Origin: Spirochaetota bacterium
Lineage (GTDB): Bacteria > Spirochaetota > Spirochaetia > Sphaerochaetales > Sphaerochaetaceae
Direction: 5' to 3'
DNA: 64,000 nt
NCBI GenBank assembly: GCA_023401595.1
Contig: JAEXDQ010000002.1
Span: forward strand, 1-64,000
Shown: positions 8,955 through 16,333 of the stretch, piece by piece
Layout: every line of letters begins with the position of its first letter
How positions within the stretch are numbered: position 1 is the first letter of the stretch
The notes under the pieces: model-generated
Told to the model about the DNA's origin: nothing
Seen by the model: the letters and a program-made list of their open reading frames with translations, nothing else
The model's database searches: none
Position numbers and translations under genes: made by a program

Positions 8955-10202
8955 CTACAAATCCAAACTATTAGGATTAAGTAAGAATTCTTTTAATCCA
9001 AGTACAGTTATTCCATCTTCATTTCGCCAAAGCTTAATATCATCTTTGACAATAATGACTTTCTTAAAAAAGTCTCCAGTATGTATCAAGGACTTCTTCT
9101 CCTGATTCATTTTCTCACTATCAGGTATTGAAAAAGCAGACTGTATGTAATACCGTTTGCTACCTTGGTTGCATACAAAATCAACTTCCAACTGTTTGTA
9201 TTCTTTTTTACCTTCTATCCTGTCACGACACTCTACAACCCCTACATCTACATTATATCCTCTGACTTTTAATTCATTGTAAATAATATTCTCCATAATA
9301 TGAGTCTCTTCTTGCTGCCTAAAACCAAGCTTTGCATTTCTGATTCCTATATCTGTGAAGTAATATTTTGATGGTGTTGAGATATACTTCTTTCCCTTAA
9401 TATCATATCGTTCTGCTTTTTGGAGTATGAAAGCATCCTCTAAGAAACCAAGATAGGCTTTTACTGTAACATCAGTAGCTTTTATTCCATTGCTTTTGAA
9501 GGTGTCTGCTAGTTTTTTTGGATTTGTAAGAGATCCAACGGCTGATGCAACAATATTCAAAAGAGAACCAAGGACATTATCTGATTTCAGATTATTCCTG
9601 CTTACAACATCTGCTTCATAGGTATATTTAAGAAGAGTATCCAAATAGGAAGATTTCTCTTCATCAGTTTTTTTCGATAAAATTAAAGGTAATCCTCCAT
9701 AGGTCATGTATTCATTCCAAGCTAATGTATAATCTCCATTAAAGGCAGAACTGAACTCAGAGAAAGAAAGAGGATATACCCTCACCTCATCTCCTCTGCC
9801 TCTGAATTCTGTAAGAATATCAGAGGATAGGAATTTAGAATTGCTTCCTGTTACATAAATATCCAGATTGCTCTTCCTGGATAACCCGTTCAGTACACCT
9901 TCGAAACCATCGCAGAACTGAATTTCATCTATAAAAAGATAATATTGTTTCTCATCTATTATCTGTTCTTCAATATAAGACCGTAATGTTTTCCTATCAC
10001 GCTGTTCTTCAAACAAATCATCATCTAAAGGGATACAAAGAATATGATCTTTGCTTACTCCAGAAGAAATAAGATGCTTATAGAATAGTTCGAAGAGCAG
10101 GAACGACTTTCCGCACCTGCGCATTCCTGTAATAACTTTAATCGCTCCATTATCTTTTCGTGCTATCAGCTTATTAAGATACAGATTTCGCTCAATGATC
10201 AT
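8955..10202 (-). CDS. AAA-family ATPase with DUF4143-type C-terminus
   Basis: The protein has 415 residues. Walker A is GMRRCGKS near residues 26-33, Walker B YYLFIDEIQF near 100, and YVTGSNSKFLSS is a sensor-like segment. The second half (from about residue 200) fits DUF4143, with a nuclease-like EVDFVCNQG segment near 340. These one-protein ATPases are common in anaerobes and mobile islands; their substrate is unknown. GGAGG lies six bases before the ATG. It is the only gene between rlmD-end copies at 8925 and 10571, so the module is a single-gene cassette. A different ATPase family member with DUF234 sits at 35734-37137 in the chromosome proper. Confidence 0.85.
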   Translation of the reverse strand: MIIERNLYLNKLIARKDNGAIKVITGMRRCGKSFLLFELFYKHLISSGVSKDHILCIPLDDDLFEEQRDRKTLRSYIEEQIIDEKQYYLFIDEIQFCDGFEGVLNGLSRKSNLDIYVTGSNSKFLSSDILTEFRGRGDEVRVYPLSFSEFSSAFNGDYTLAWNEYMTYGGLPLILSKKTDEEKSSYLDTLLKYTYEADVVSRNNLKSDNVLGSLLNIVASAVGSLTNPKKLADTFKSNGIKATDVTVKAYLGFLEDAFILQKAERYDIKGKKYISTPSKYYFTDIGIRNAKLGFRQQEETHIMENIIYNELKVRGYNVDVGVVECRDRIEGKKEYKQLEVDFVCNQGSKRYYIQSAFSIPDSEKMNQEKKSLIHTGDFFKKVIIVKDDIKLWRNEDGITVLGLKEFLLNPNSLDL

Positions 10203-10398
10203 TACAAGCCTCCAATTATATGAATTTTATTACCTTGCCCAGTTTTTTCATAGTTATAATAACGCACATCCTACTACAATACAATTTTAATATGAATATA
10301 TTTAACATGTCCATTTTTTTCATAGTGCAAATTAAGATTACTAACCATACAAACCTTAATTATCTTCTGTATTTTTGTAGCCAATGCAAAGAGTGAAT

Positions 10399-10429
10399 AA
10401 GGCTACTCTCAAACAAAGAAAGCAGCCCT
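10399..10429 (-). terminator. Weak intrinsic terminator-like hairpin
   Basis: On the minus strand AGGGCTGCT pairs completely (with G-U) with AGTAGCCTT around a 13-base loop. It is followed by ATTC, so there is no real T-run. It occupies the place that terminators hold after the other rlmD-end copies. Confidence 0.35.
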
Positions 10430-10477
10430 ATCCTAATTATTGATAATTTTAATAATACCTTACAGCAGACAATACAA

Positions 10478-10585
10478 TCAGTTACCATTTTTCATCTTGT
10501 AATAATCATCAGAATCTAATCCAACATTCACATATGATTTTTTATCGAGATTTTGGTTAATCAGTAAAACTACAGTCTCAACATG
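10478..10585 (-). pseudogene. rlmD-like 3' end with a 26-codon extension
   Basis: The minus strand is open from the core: H-V-E-T-V-V-L-L, then INQNLDKKSYVNVGLDSDDY and Y-K-M-K-N-G-N, stop at 10480-10478. The first eight residues are identical to the resident RlmD end; the rest is unrelated to it. So this is the 3' end of a different rlmD/rumA-type gene, or the end an integrating element supplies in place of the displaced one. It is intact as a reading frame, unlike the copies at 102 and 6416. The stretch 10203-10724 holds otherwise only AT-rich sequence. Confidence 0.65.
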
Positions 10586-10724
10586 TGATACTTAGGCGAT
10601 TTCAGTAAAATATTCAGTATTATATAAAAGCTTAGTTATCAAATGTTTATATATTTCTCTATGTACATTTTGTTGCTTCACATGCTTAGGCTATTTATAT
10701 TTAATGACCATATCAAGAGGATTG

Positions 10725-11345
10725 TTATTTTAGTTTCTCTACGAGTTTTTTTAAAAAAAATCCATAGTCATTCAATGCAACAATAACAGCAGCAGGTTCA
10801 ACAATTTCTCCGTTGCTAATTATTGCCACAGTTTGACCAGCATGATCAAGCAATCCTATATCCAGTAGATGCGTTATTCCTGTATAATCATATTTTTTAC
10901 CATCATTTTTGAAACGAATATCTGATTCATCGATATCTAATAGAATTTCCAAAAATGGATAAAATGACTTTGAAATGATATTAACTATGTAAAAATATTG
11001 AGCCTTGCTTATTTCTCCATTTACAAAACAATTAAAGGCAATTCCAATTAATCTCAATTTATTATCATCATCACATGAATTAATAATATATAAAAGATAT
11101 TTAGAAATTTTATTACATTCATCAACATTGCTAAACTTATCTTGCCATTTTTGATTCTTATCAATATTCTCAATAAAGCTCTTTAATTTTTCTACAAAAA
11201 TCCTATCTCTAATATCTTTTCCTATTTTTATACCGCTAAAAACTGGCCCAATGATAGGTAAATCTTTTAAGATTCCTTCAGGCATAACGCTATCCAGAGC
11301 AAATTCTCCCATATTTTCAACAACTGACATTATTTCATCTTTCAT
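10725..11345 (-). CDS. Unrecognised 206-aa protein beside the recombinase
   Basis: I do not recognise a named family. The N-terminus is short and acidic, followed by a hydrophobic segment ILKDLPIIGPVFSGIKIG (about residues 25-42) that could insert in or lie on a membrane, then a helical region (FVEKLKSFIENI) and a C-terminal region with DIGLLDHAGQTVAI. This layout resembles uncharacterised proteins that I associate from memory with defence neighbourhoods, but nothing in the sequence proves it. AGGAG stands ten bases before the ATG. It follows the recombinase by 20 bases on the same strand and lies inside the module bounded by cores at 10571 and 12564. The low G+C is like its neighbours. The reading frame is long and uninterrupted. 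Confidence 0.65.
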   Translation of the reverse strand: MKDEIMSVVENMGEFALDSVMPEGILKDLPIIGPVFSGIKIGKDIRDRIFVEKLKSFIENIDKNQKWQDKFSNVDECNKISKYLLYIINSCDDDNKLRLIGIAFNCFVNGEISKAQYFYIVNIISKSFYPFLEILLDIDESDIRFKNDGKKYDYTGITHLLDIGLLDHAGQTVAIISNGEIVEPAAVIVALNDYGFFLKKLVEKLK

Positions 11346-11365
11346 AATACATTTTCTCCTATATA

Positions 11366-12298
11366 TTATTGGGGGCCTTTCTTCGAACTGTATTTCTTAC
11401 CGCTGTGATGTGTCCCTTCATCATCTGCGATGATATTGCTTCTCCTCCTCTTCTCTATCTGCACAGCCTTAAATATCTCCTTTGATATTATCGCAGGGTT
11501 ATTATCCGATGACATATACTGGACCTCATTGCTTCCTGATTTCAGAAGCCGCACCTCACCTGTATACTTCTCATTGCTGAGCATCACATCAATTGTTCTC
11601 TTGCACCATTTCTCTCTGCCTGTGGGTGATGGGATTCCCCTTTTCTCAAGTTCCTTCATGATGCCTAGAACACTGCTACCCTGTAAGTATAAATTGAATA
11701 TCAGCTTCACATTATCAGCTGTCTCATCATCAATGACAAGTTTTCCATCTCTGTCATGCTTATACCCGTAGCATATTCTATCATATAATTTCGAGCTTCC
11801 AGATGCAGCTCTCTGCTTGATTCCCCATTTGATATTCTCACTTCGTGATTCATTCTCTGCCTGGGCAATACCTTCAAGAATTGAAATCAGAAGTTTGCTA
11901 TCAACATTAGATGTATCAAGGTCTTCCTGTTCAAATATCACACGGACCTTATCTCTTTCCAAGCTGTTCAAAGCTGACAAGGTTTCAACGGTATCCCTAC
12001 CAAACCGGCTGATGCTTTTCGTAAGGATGATATCCAATTTGCGTGATGCACTATCTTCCATCATACGATTGAACCCTGTACGGGCAGAGCCTGTCTTACT
12101 GGATGCAACATCCATATAAACATCCATAAGAAGCCATTGAGGAGTAGCTGCTGTGACCTTTGTCAGATGCGATATCTGAACAGCTAAGCTCTGCAGCTGT
12201 TCTGCACTATTAGTACTGACACGACAATAGATTCCAACGCGCTTACTCGCTTTCTGTGGTATAGAAGGTATGAAATGTACCTTTTTGTTTTCGTCCAT
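11366..12298 (-). CDS. Serine recombinase (resolvase/integrase family), short C-terminus
   Basis: The protein has 310 residues. The resolvase catalytic domain begins at once, GIYCRVSTNSAEQ with the presumed nucleophile Ser28, and includes SISRFGRDTVETL with conserved arginines. A Recombinase (PF07508-type) domain spans about residues 165-280 (YKHDRDGKLVIDDE, GIPSPTGREKWCKRTIDVML). Large serine integrases then continue into a Cys-rich zinc ribbon and coiled coil; here the frame ends after KKYSSKKGPQ, exactly where that part normally starts. It is therefore either truncated at a cassette junction or a naturally short form. It is the module nearest rlmD, and recombination at the rlmD 3' end is the likely job of it or its ancestor. 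The next gene starts 20 bases on. Confidence 0.85.
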   Translation of the reverse strand: MDENKKVHFIPSIPQKASKRVGIYCRVSTNSAEQLQSLAVQISHLTKVTAATPQWLLMDVYMDVASSKTGSARTGFNRMMEDSASRKLDIILTKSISRFGRDTVETLSALNSLERDKVRVIFEQEDLDTSNVDSKLLISILEGIAQAENESRSENIKWGIKQRAASGSSKLYDRICYGYKHDRDGKLVIDDETADNVKLIFNLYLQGSSVLGIMKELEKRGIPSPTGREKWCKRTIDVMLSNEKYTGEVRLLKSGSNEVQYMSSDNNPAIISKEIFKAVQIEKRRRSNIIADDEGTHHSGKKYSSKKGPQ

Positions 12299-12349
12299 AT
12301 TGCATCCTCCTTTACCTGTTAATAGAAGATCTTAGTTGAATTTCCTCTT

Positions 12350-12394
12350 AGGCTAATTAACATCATAGTTATATTTGTACATGATAATTAGCCT
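12350..12394. other. Long inverted repeat between rlmD and the recombinase gene
   Basis: AGGCTAATTA at 12350-12359 and TAATTAGCCT at 12385-12394 are perfect inverted repeats, with an inner CAT/ATG pair. On the plus strand it is followed by TTTTT, so it could terminate plus-strand transcription, but no plus gene reads into it. It may instead be a recombinase-binding or regulatory site for the adjacent recombinase gene. Confidence 0.5.
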
Positions 12395-12423
12395 TTTTAC
12401 AATCATTCTGTATTCTCAACCCT

Positions 12424-12575
12424 CACCTCTGGATATGTTTCCACGAAGAATATGAACAACAAAAATAAAGGCCCCTGGCCCATTAAAATGAGCCAAAGTC
12501 CTTTAAATGTGGTTAAAATAGTCCTAAAAAGCCCTATCTATCCTCAATCCTTGTCAGCAAGACTACCGTCTCAAC
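12424..12575 (-). repeat. Resident copy of the repeated rlmD 3' end (insertion target)
   Basis: This covers the last codons of rlmD (H-V-E-T-V-V-L-L-T-R-I-E-D-R-stop), its terminator and the GGATATGTTTCCACG motif at about 12431. It is the reference for the copies at 102, 2117, 6416, 8785 and 10478. Base composition changes sharply here: the rlmD body and everything to the right is G+C-rich, everything to the left AT-rich. The inserted DNA thus lies downstream of the gene, which keeps an intact 3' end. Confidence 0.75.
12461..12505 (-). terminator. rlmD terminator
   Basis: On the minus strand AAAGGACTTTGGCTC and GGGCCAGGGGCCTTT form a stem, followed by ATTTTTG. It stands about 30 bases after the rlmD stop and is the counterpart of the terminators at 2158 and 8826. 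Confidence 0.6.
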
Positions 12576-13808
12576 ATGCTCCGTATATGGAAACAAATCC
12601 ACCGGCTGGATACCACGCACCTCGTACGGACCAAATCTCAACAGGTAGCGCAAGTCGCGTTCCAGCGTCAACGGATTGCAGGAGATATAGACCACCGTCG
12701 CAGGGGCGAGACGGATTAGGGAAGCGAGGAACTGCTCGTCGCTGCCCGCCCGCGGGGGGTCGAGAAACACCACATCCACATGCTGTTTTTCTGAAGCAAG
12801 CCGTTTCAAGTACGCGCTGGCGTCGTCACAGACGAATTCAACGTTCTCGATGCCGTTGCGTTGGGCGTTGAATCGGGCGTCCCGAACGGCGTCGGGGTTC
12901 AGCTCGACGCCCAGCACATGGGCGGCCCCGCTACGGGCGGCGACGAGACCGATCGTACCGGTACCGCAGTAGGCGTCTATCACCGATTCTTTTCCTGTAA
13001 GCCTGGCCATCCGCATAGCGATCTCATACAGGACCTTCGTCTGGACGGGATTGACTTGGTAGAACGATTTGGCGGAGATGCGGAACGTCAGACCGCACAG
13101 CTGATCCTCGATATACCCGGGGCCATACACGATCTTCTCAGGCTCATCGCCAAGAACCATGCTGGTATGCTGGTCGTTGAAGTTCAGCAGGATTGTCGTA
13201 ATCTCAGGATGACGCTGGCGCAGGATATTGATGAAATCGGCCTTCGACGGTATCTGGGGCGTACCGACGACAATAACGACCATTACCTGTCCGCTTGCGA
13301 ACCCACGTTTCACCAATACATGGCGGATACAGCCGGTCTGGGAGTCCTCATCATAAGGCTCAATGCGAAATGTCTTCATCAGGGTCCGTACCGTACCGAT
13401 GATCCTGTCGGCGGTTTCATCCTCGATCATGCAATCCCGCACGGGGACTATGCGGTGCGTACCCGGTTGGTAGATCCCGGAGACAATCCTTCCCTCGCGG
13501 TCACGTCCGAAAACAGCCTGTACTTTGTTGCGGTAATGGACGGGCTCTTTCATTCCGATGATCGGCGCTACGGAACCAAAACGACCAAGTATATCTTCAA
13601 CGGCATCCTGTTTCCAAAAAAGCTGCTCCTGATACTCCAAATCCTGAAGCTGGCATCCGCCGCAAGACCGTGCCAGCGGGCAGGACTTGTGCCGTTTTCC
13701 ATCCGACCGCCTTCCTGAACAACCTTCAAAATGCCTTTCCGGTAATTTTTCCTCCCCTCTTGGGGAACGAATGAACCGAGTATTTTTCTTCATGGTGTCG
13801 TTTCGCAT
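12534..13808 (-). CDS. rlmD: 23S rRNA (uracil-C5)-methyltransferase, RlmD/RumA type
   Basis: The protein has 424 residues. An iron-sulfur cluster motif CPLARSCGGCQ spans residues 43-53 (Cys43, 49, 52). The SAM-binding loop VIDAYCGTGTIGL lies near 290, FLDPPRAGS near 345, and the catalytic Cys is in YISCNPLTLERDL near 375. Family members make m5U in 23S rRNA; position 1939 versus 747 cannot be told from sequence. The usual N-terminal TRAM domain is missing: only about 40 residues precede the cluster. The start is uncertain, because no good Shine-Dalgarno precedes either ATG (codons 1 and 6). Its 3' end is the target of the repeated insertions to the left, yet the reading frame is complete. The plus-strand frame inside it is an antisense shadow. 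Confidence 0.9.
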   Translation of the reverse strand: MRNDTMKKNTRFIRSPRGEEKLPERHFEGCSGRRSDGKRHKSCPLARSCGGCQLQDLEYQEQLFWKQDAVEDILGRFGSVAPIIGMKEPVHYRNKVQAVFGRDREGRIVSGIYQPGTHRIVPVRDCMIEDETADRIIGTVRTLMKTFRIEPYDEDSQTGCIRHVLVKRGFASGQVMVVIVVGTPQIPSKADFINILRQRHPEITTILLNFNDQHTSMVLGDEPEKIVYGPGYIEDQLCGLTFRISAKSFYQVNPVQTKVLYEIAMRMARLTGKESVIDAYCGTGTIGLVAARSGAAHVLGVELNPDAVRDARFNAQRNGIENVEFVCDDASAYLKRLASEKQHVDVVFLDPPRAGSDEQFLASLIRLAPATVVYISCNPLTLERDLRYLLRFGPYEVRGIQPVDLFPYTEHVETVVLLTRIEDR

Positions 13809-13995
13809 GGGTAGGATTGTACTATAAGACCTGTACCCACAACAATGCTTCCCTGTACATTAGATGCGATTCAAAAAGCTTTTCAGCCTTGCGATGCACA
13901 TTATCAGACCGATTCCATCACCCAAAGAAAGAGGAAGAGAAGATGCAGGACGAAACCGACAGGGCCGCCAAAATATCACAAGCCTTTCGCAGATA

Positions 13996-14029
13996 AAAAG
14001 CCCGGGCATCGGACATCGACACCCGGGAC
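13996..14029 (-). terminator. Intrinsic terminator after the first C69 peptidase
   Basis: On the minus strand two CCCGGG blocks flank a 15-base loop that itself partly pairs, and the stem runs into GCTTTTTA. It stands 32 bases after the stop codon of the 14061-15668 gene. The rest of the gap up to rlmD (13809-13995) holds no gene. Confidence 0.75.
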
Positions 14030-14060
14030 TGCGATAGACAGGTAGCGCTACCTCAAGCAG

Positions 14061-15668
14061 CTACAGATTGGCGGGAGCGTTGTTCACGATGCTCTTCCAC
14101 CAGTCGGAATACCCTTGGGTCTTCATCTTCTTGTTGCCCCACATATAGGTGCCAAGCAACTGGTCGCCCAAAGCCAACCACTGATCCTTCCATTCCACGG
14201 CGGTGTTGTATGCGAACGAGGAAAGGAGGTTGACCGCGGTGTCGGTCTTCCCCTGACGGATCAGACGGGCCGCAACGGTCTGGATTTCATTGGTCTGCTC
14301 ATAGATGTCGGCCATGCGGGGATTGCGGAAGGCATGGATATCCTGAATCGCGCTCTGGTAGTTGATCCTGGCGATCTGCTGCACGTAGGAACTGATCCAC
14401 CAGCCGGAATCCCTGCGGAATTCCTCGTAACGGTTGCCGGTACGATAGAATTCAGGCAATTCCTTCATGGAAGGCCACAGCGGAGTCAGGTAGGAGGAAT
14501 CGGGGGCGCCGTATCCGTACCACACCAAGCACTTGGCCTCATCGGGCAACCATTCCTTGACATTTGCGATCATCAGATAGCAGGTCCTGAACAGGTTGAT
14601 TGAACGCTCGCTATGCTGGGGAACGAGAGGATCCCCGTACGGGCCGGCCACAGGCTGCTTGGACAGATCGTATTCGGTTCCGGCATAGTAGTCGCCCTTG
14701 ATCTCATAGACATCCTGGACGGACAGCTTGCGTTCGGGAACGACCCATAGAGGATATCGCTTGGCGTTCGGATCAAGGTGCAACGACGGAGCCACCAGAT
14801 CGAAAGCCCTCCACTCGCGGCGGGTGCTGTACGTGCCGTAGTACGGCGCATAGATGTCTGCGGGAGAGAACGGTTCGCCGGAGTCTTCGGACCACAATCC
14901 GTTCTCAACGGCGAAGCTCTTGATGTTCGGCGAGTACATGTAGTTCTCTGGATCGTCGAAATCGATATGGTCGATTCTCGCGCGGTTGGATGCGACGAAG
15001 AACCCGTTGTCGGGGATACGAACCGCGGCCCAGAGATCCAGGCCGTAGAACTCCGCGACCCACACCTCGGTTCCATCGCAGATATTGATAGTCTCGCCAG
15101 CGTCCTTCCAGCCATAGGCCTCGACCAGATCGCCCATGACGCGAACAGCCTCCCGCGCGGTGGCGGCGCGTTCAAGAGCGATGTCCTGAGCGTTCCAGCA
15201 ATCGATCAGGCCATTGTTATTGCCATAGATCAAATCATAAGTCTTCTTTCTCAGATCAGTGGAACGGTCGAAGTTCATGGTCGCCTCGCCCATCGCCACG
15301 CCTTTCTCGTTGATGAAGGAATACCGTGAATGGAAATAGGAATAGGTCTCCGGAGCTTCGGGAATCTCCAGAATCGGGTATCCATTACCATAATCCTTTA
15401 CTTCGGGATACTTGCCGTAGTCCCCGTAGTTATGCGAATCAATGACCAGATCCCGGGTCGCACCTTCGGGCCATTCCCCTCCGGGGATAATCCATAATCG
15501 GAAGTCGGCTCCAGAGGAATCGTCGTTGTGAGTGACAATCGTAGAGCCATCGGCGGTAGCATCCTTACCGATGGCAAGAATAGTACAGGCGAATACCGGT
15601 TCGACGGCCAGGCAGAAGACTGCGGCGACAAGAACCAGCAGACATATGATCCGCTTTGTTTTTTTCAT
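14061..15668 (-). CDS. C69-family dipeptidase (Ntn hydrolase), exported
   Basis: The protein has 535 residues. A signal-like hydrophobic stretch (residues 6-24) ends in VFAC, and Cys28 starts the mature-type sequence CTILAIGKDAT, the N-terminal nucleophile of Peptidase_C69 (PF03577). Downstream, IVTHNDDSSG, GVAMGEATM, IALERAATAREAV and WNAQD fit the family. Such enzymes remove dipeptides or act as general dipeptidases; export here suggests periplasmic peptide digestion. The start has AGGGAG six bases upstream. It is a close paralogue of the 16334-17941 product, of the same length, and probably arose by tandem duplication, with the later divergence strongest in the middle. A terminator follows at 13996. 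Confidence 0.9.
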   Translation of the reverse strand: MKKTKRIICLLVLVAAVFCLAVEPVFACTILAIGKDATADGSTIVTHNDDSSGADFRLWIIPGGEWPEGATRDLVIDSHNYGDYGKYPEVKDYGNGYPILEIPEAPETYSYFHSRYSFINEKGVAMGEATMNFDRSTDLRKKTYDLIYGNNNGLIDCWNAQDIALERAATAREAVRVMGDLVEAYGWKDAGETINICDGTEVWVAEFYGLDLWAAVRIPDNGFFVASNRARIDHIDFDDPENYMYSPNIKSFAVENGLWSEDSGEPFSPADIYAPYYGTYSTRREWRAFDLVAPSLHLDPNAKRYPLWVVPERKLSVQDVYEIKGDYYAGTEYDLSKQPVAGPYGDPLVPQHSERSINLFRTCYLMIANVKEWLPDEAKCLVWYGYGAPDSSYLTPLWPSMKELPEFYRTGNRYEEFRRDSGWWISSYVQQIARINYQSAIQDIHAFRNPRMADIYEQTNEIQTVAARLIRQGKTDTAVNLLSSFAYNTAVEWKDQWLALGDQLLGTYMWGNKKMKTQGYSDWWKSIVNNAPANL

Positions 15669-15738
15669 AGTGATCTCCCTTCAAGAAAACCAATCGCCCT
15701 CAATAACGAGGGCTGGAAACATGGACTACGATACAGTA

Positions 15739-16140
15739 CTATTCCAACGATACAATGATCGACACGACACGGGACGGCAAAGCCTTGTCAAGCCTGATAT
15801 CGAGGGGAATGATGCCGATGGCAAATTCTCGGGCCGCTATGGCGTCCATGACGGAGACAGCGTCATCCGCATAGAGGACGGCCCTCTCCAATGAAGGGTC
15901 AAAAGCAATCAGTTCCGCTTTCAGCGAAGCGGGCGCCAAGACTTCTCCCCAGTAACGACCGCCGAAGATATCGGCTACCGTCGTCGGAGAATCGGGTACA
16001 AGCGTTTCGTTGACTACGATCAAGTAGGGAAAGGGATTGGTCGAAATAGAAACCTTCATCTCTTCCCTGGCTCCTTGGGCGAACAGCCCGCCAAGCACGC
16101 ATAGCCCGATCAAAAGAATCATTACTATTCTTTTTTTCAT
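15739..16140 (-). CDS. Small exported protein of unknown function
   Basis: The protein has 133 residues. The N-terminal signal (KKRIVMILLIGLCVLGG) ends in LFAQGAREE, a Spirochaete-style cleavage region without a lipobox Cys. The mature part, with TNPFPYLIVVNETLVPDS and FAIGIIPLDIR, loosely resembles a fragment of a periplasmic binding fold, but no family is certain. GGAG stands six bases before the ATG. It lies between the two C69 dipeptidase genes, 70 bases upstream of the 14061-15668 gene in the same direction, so it is probably cotranscribed with it. It may be a binding or accessory protein for the peptidases; this is a guess from position. Confidence 0.7.
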   Translation of the reverse strand: MKKRIVMILLIGLCVLGGLFAQGAREEMKVSISTNPFPYLIVVNETLVPDSPTTVADIFGGRYWGEVLAPASLKAELIAFDPSLERAVLYADDAVSVMDAIAAREFAIGIIPLDIRLDKALPSRVVSIIVSLE

Positions 16141-16286
16141 CCTCTTCTCCTTCTTGGTCTTTGCCCCATGGCTACATTATTCCATTCGTTCACATATACG
16201 TCATATGCTCGATATCTGACCAATGCTTCGTTCCTTGCCATGCTACGGGCAAATCCCTGCGAACGCCCCTTGATTGAGACAATCAA

Positions 16287-16318
16287 ATCCGGCGGGCCGG
16301 AAATTCAGCCCGCCAGAA
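16287..16318 (-). terminator. Terminator-like hairpin after the second C69 peptidase
   Basis: On the minus strand TCTGGCGGGC pairs with GCCCGCCGGA around a 10-base loop, followed by TTTGATT. It stands 16 bases after the stop of the 16334-17941 gene. Confidence 0.6.
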
Positions 16319-16333
16319 TCCAAAAACCAAATT

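Noticed and set aside
102..12575. CRISPR array or classical integron as explanation of the boundary repeats
   Set aside because: Spacings are 1.6-4.3 kb, repeats are remnants of a coding end, and no tyrosine integrase of integron type or Cas gene is present.
12861..13718. 285-codon plus-strand open frame
   Set aside because: Antisense to rlmD, which has cluster, SAM and catalytic motifs on the minus strand.
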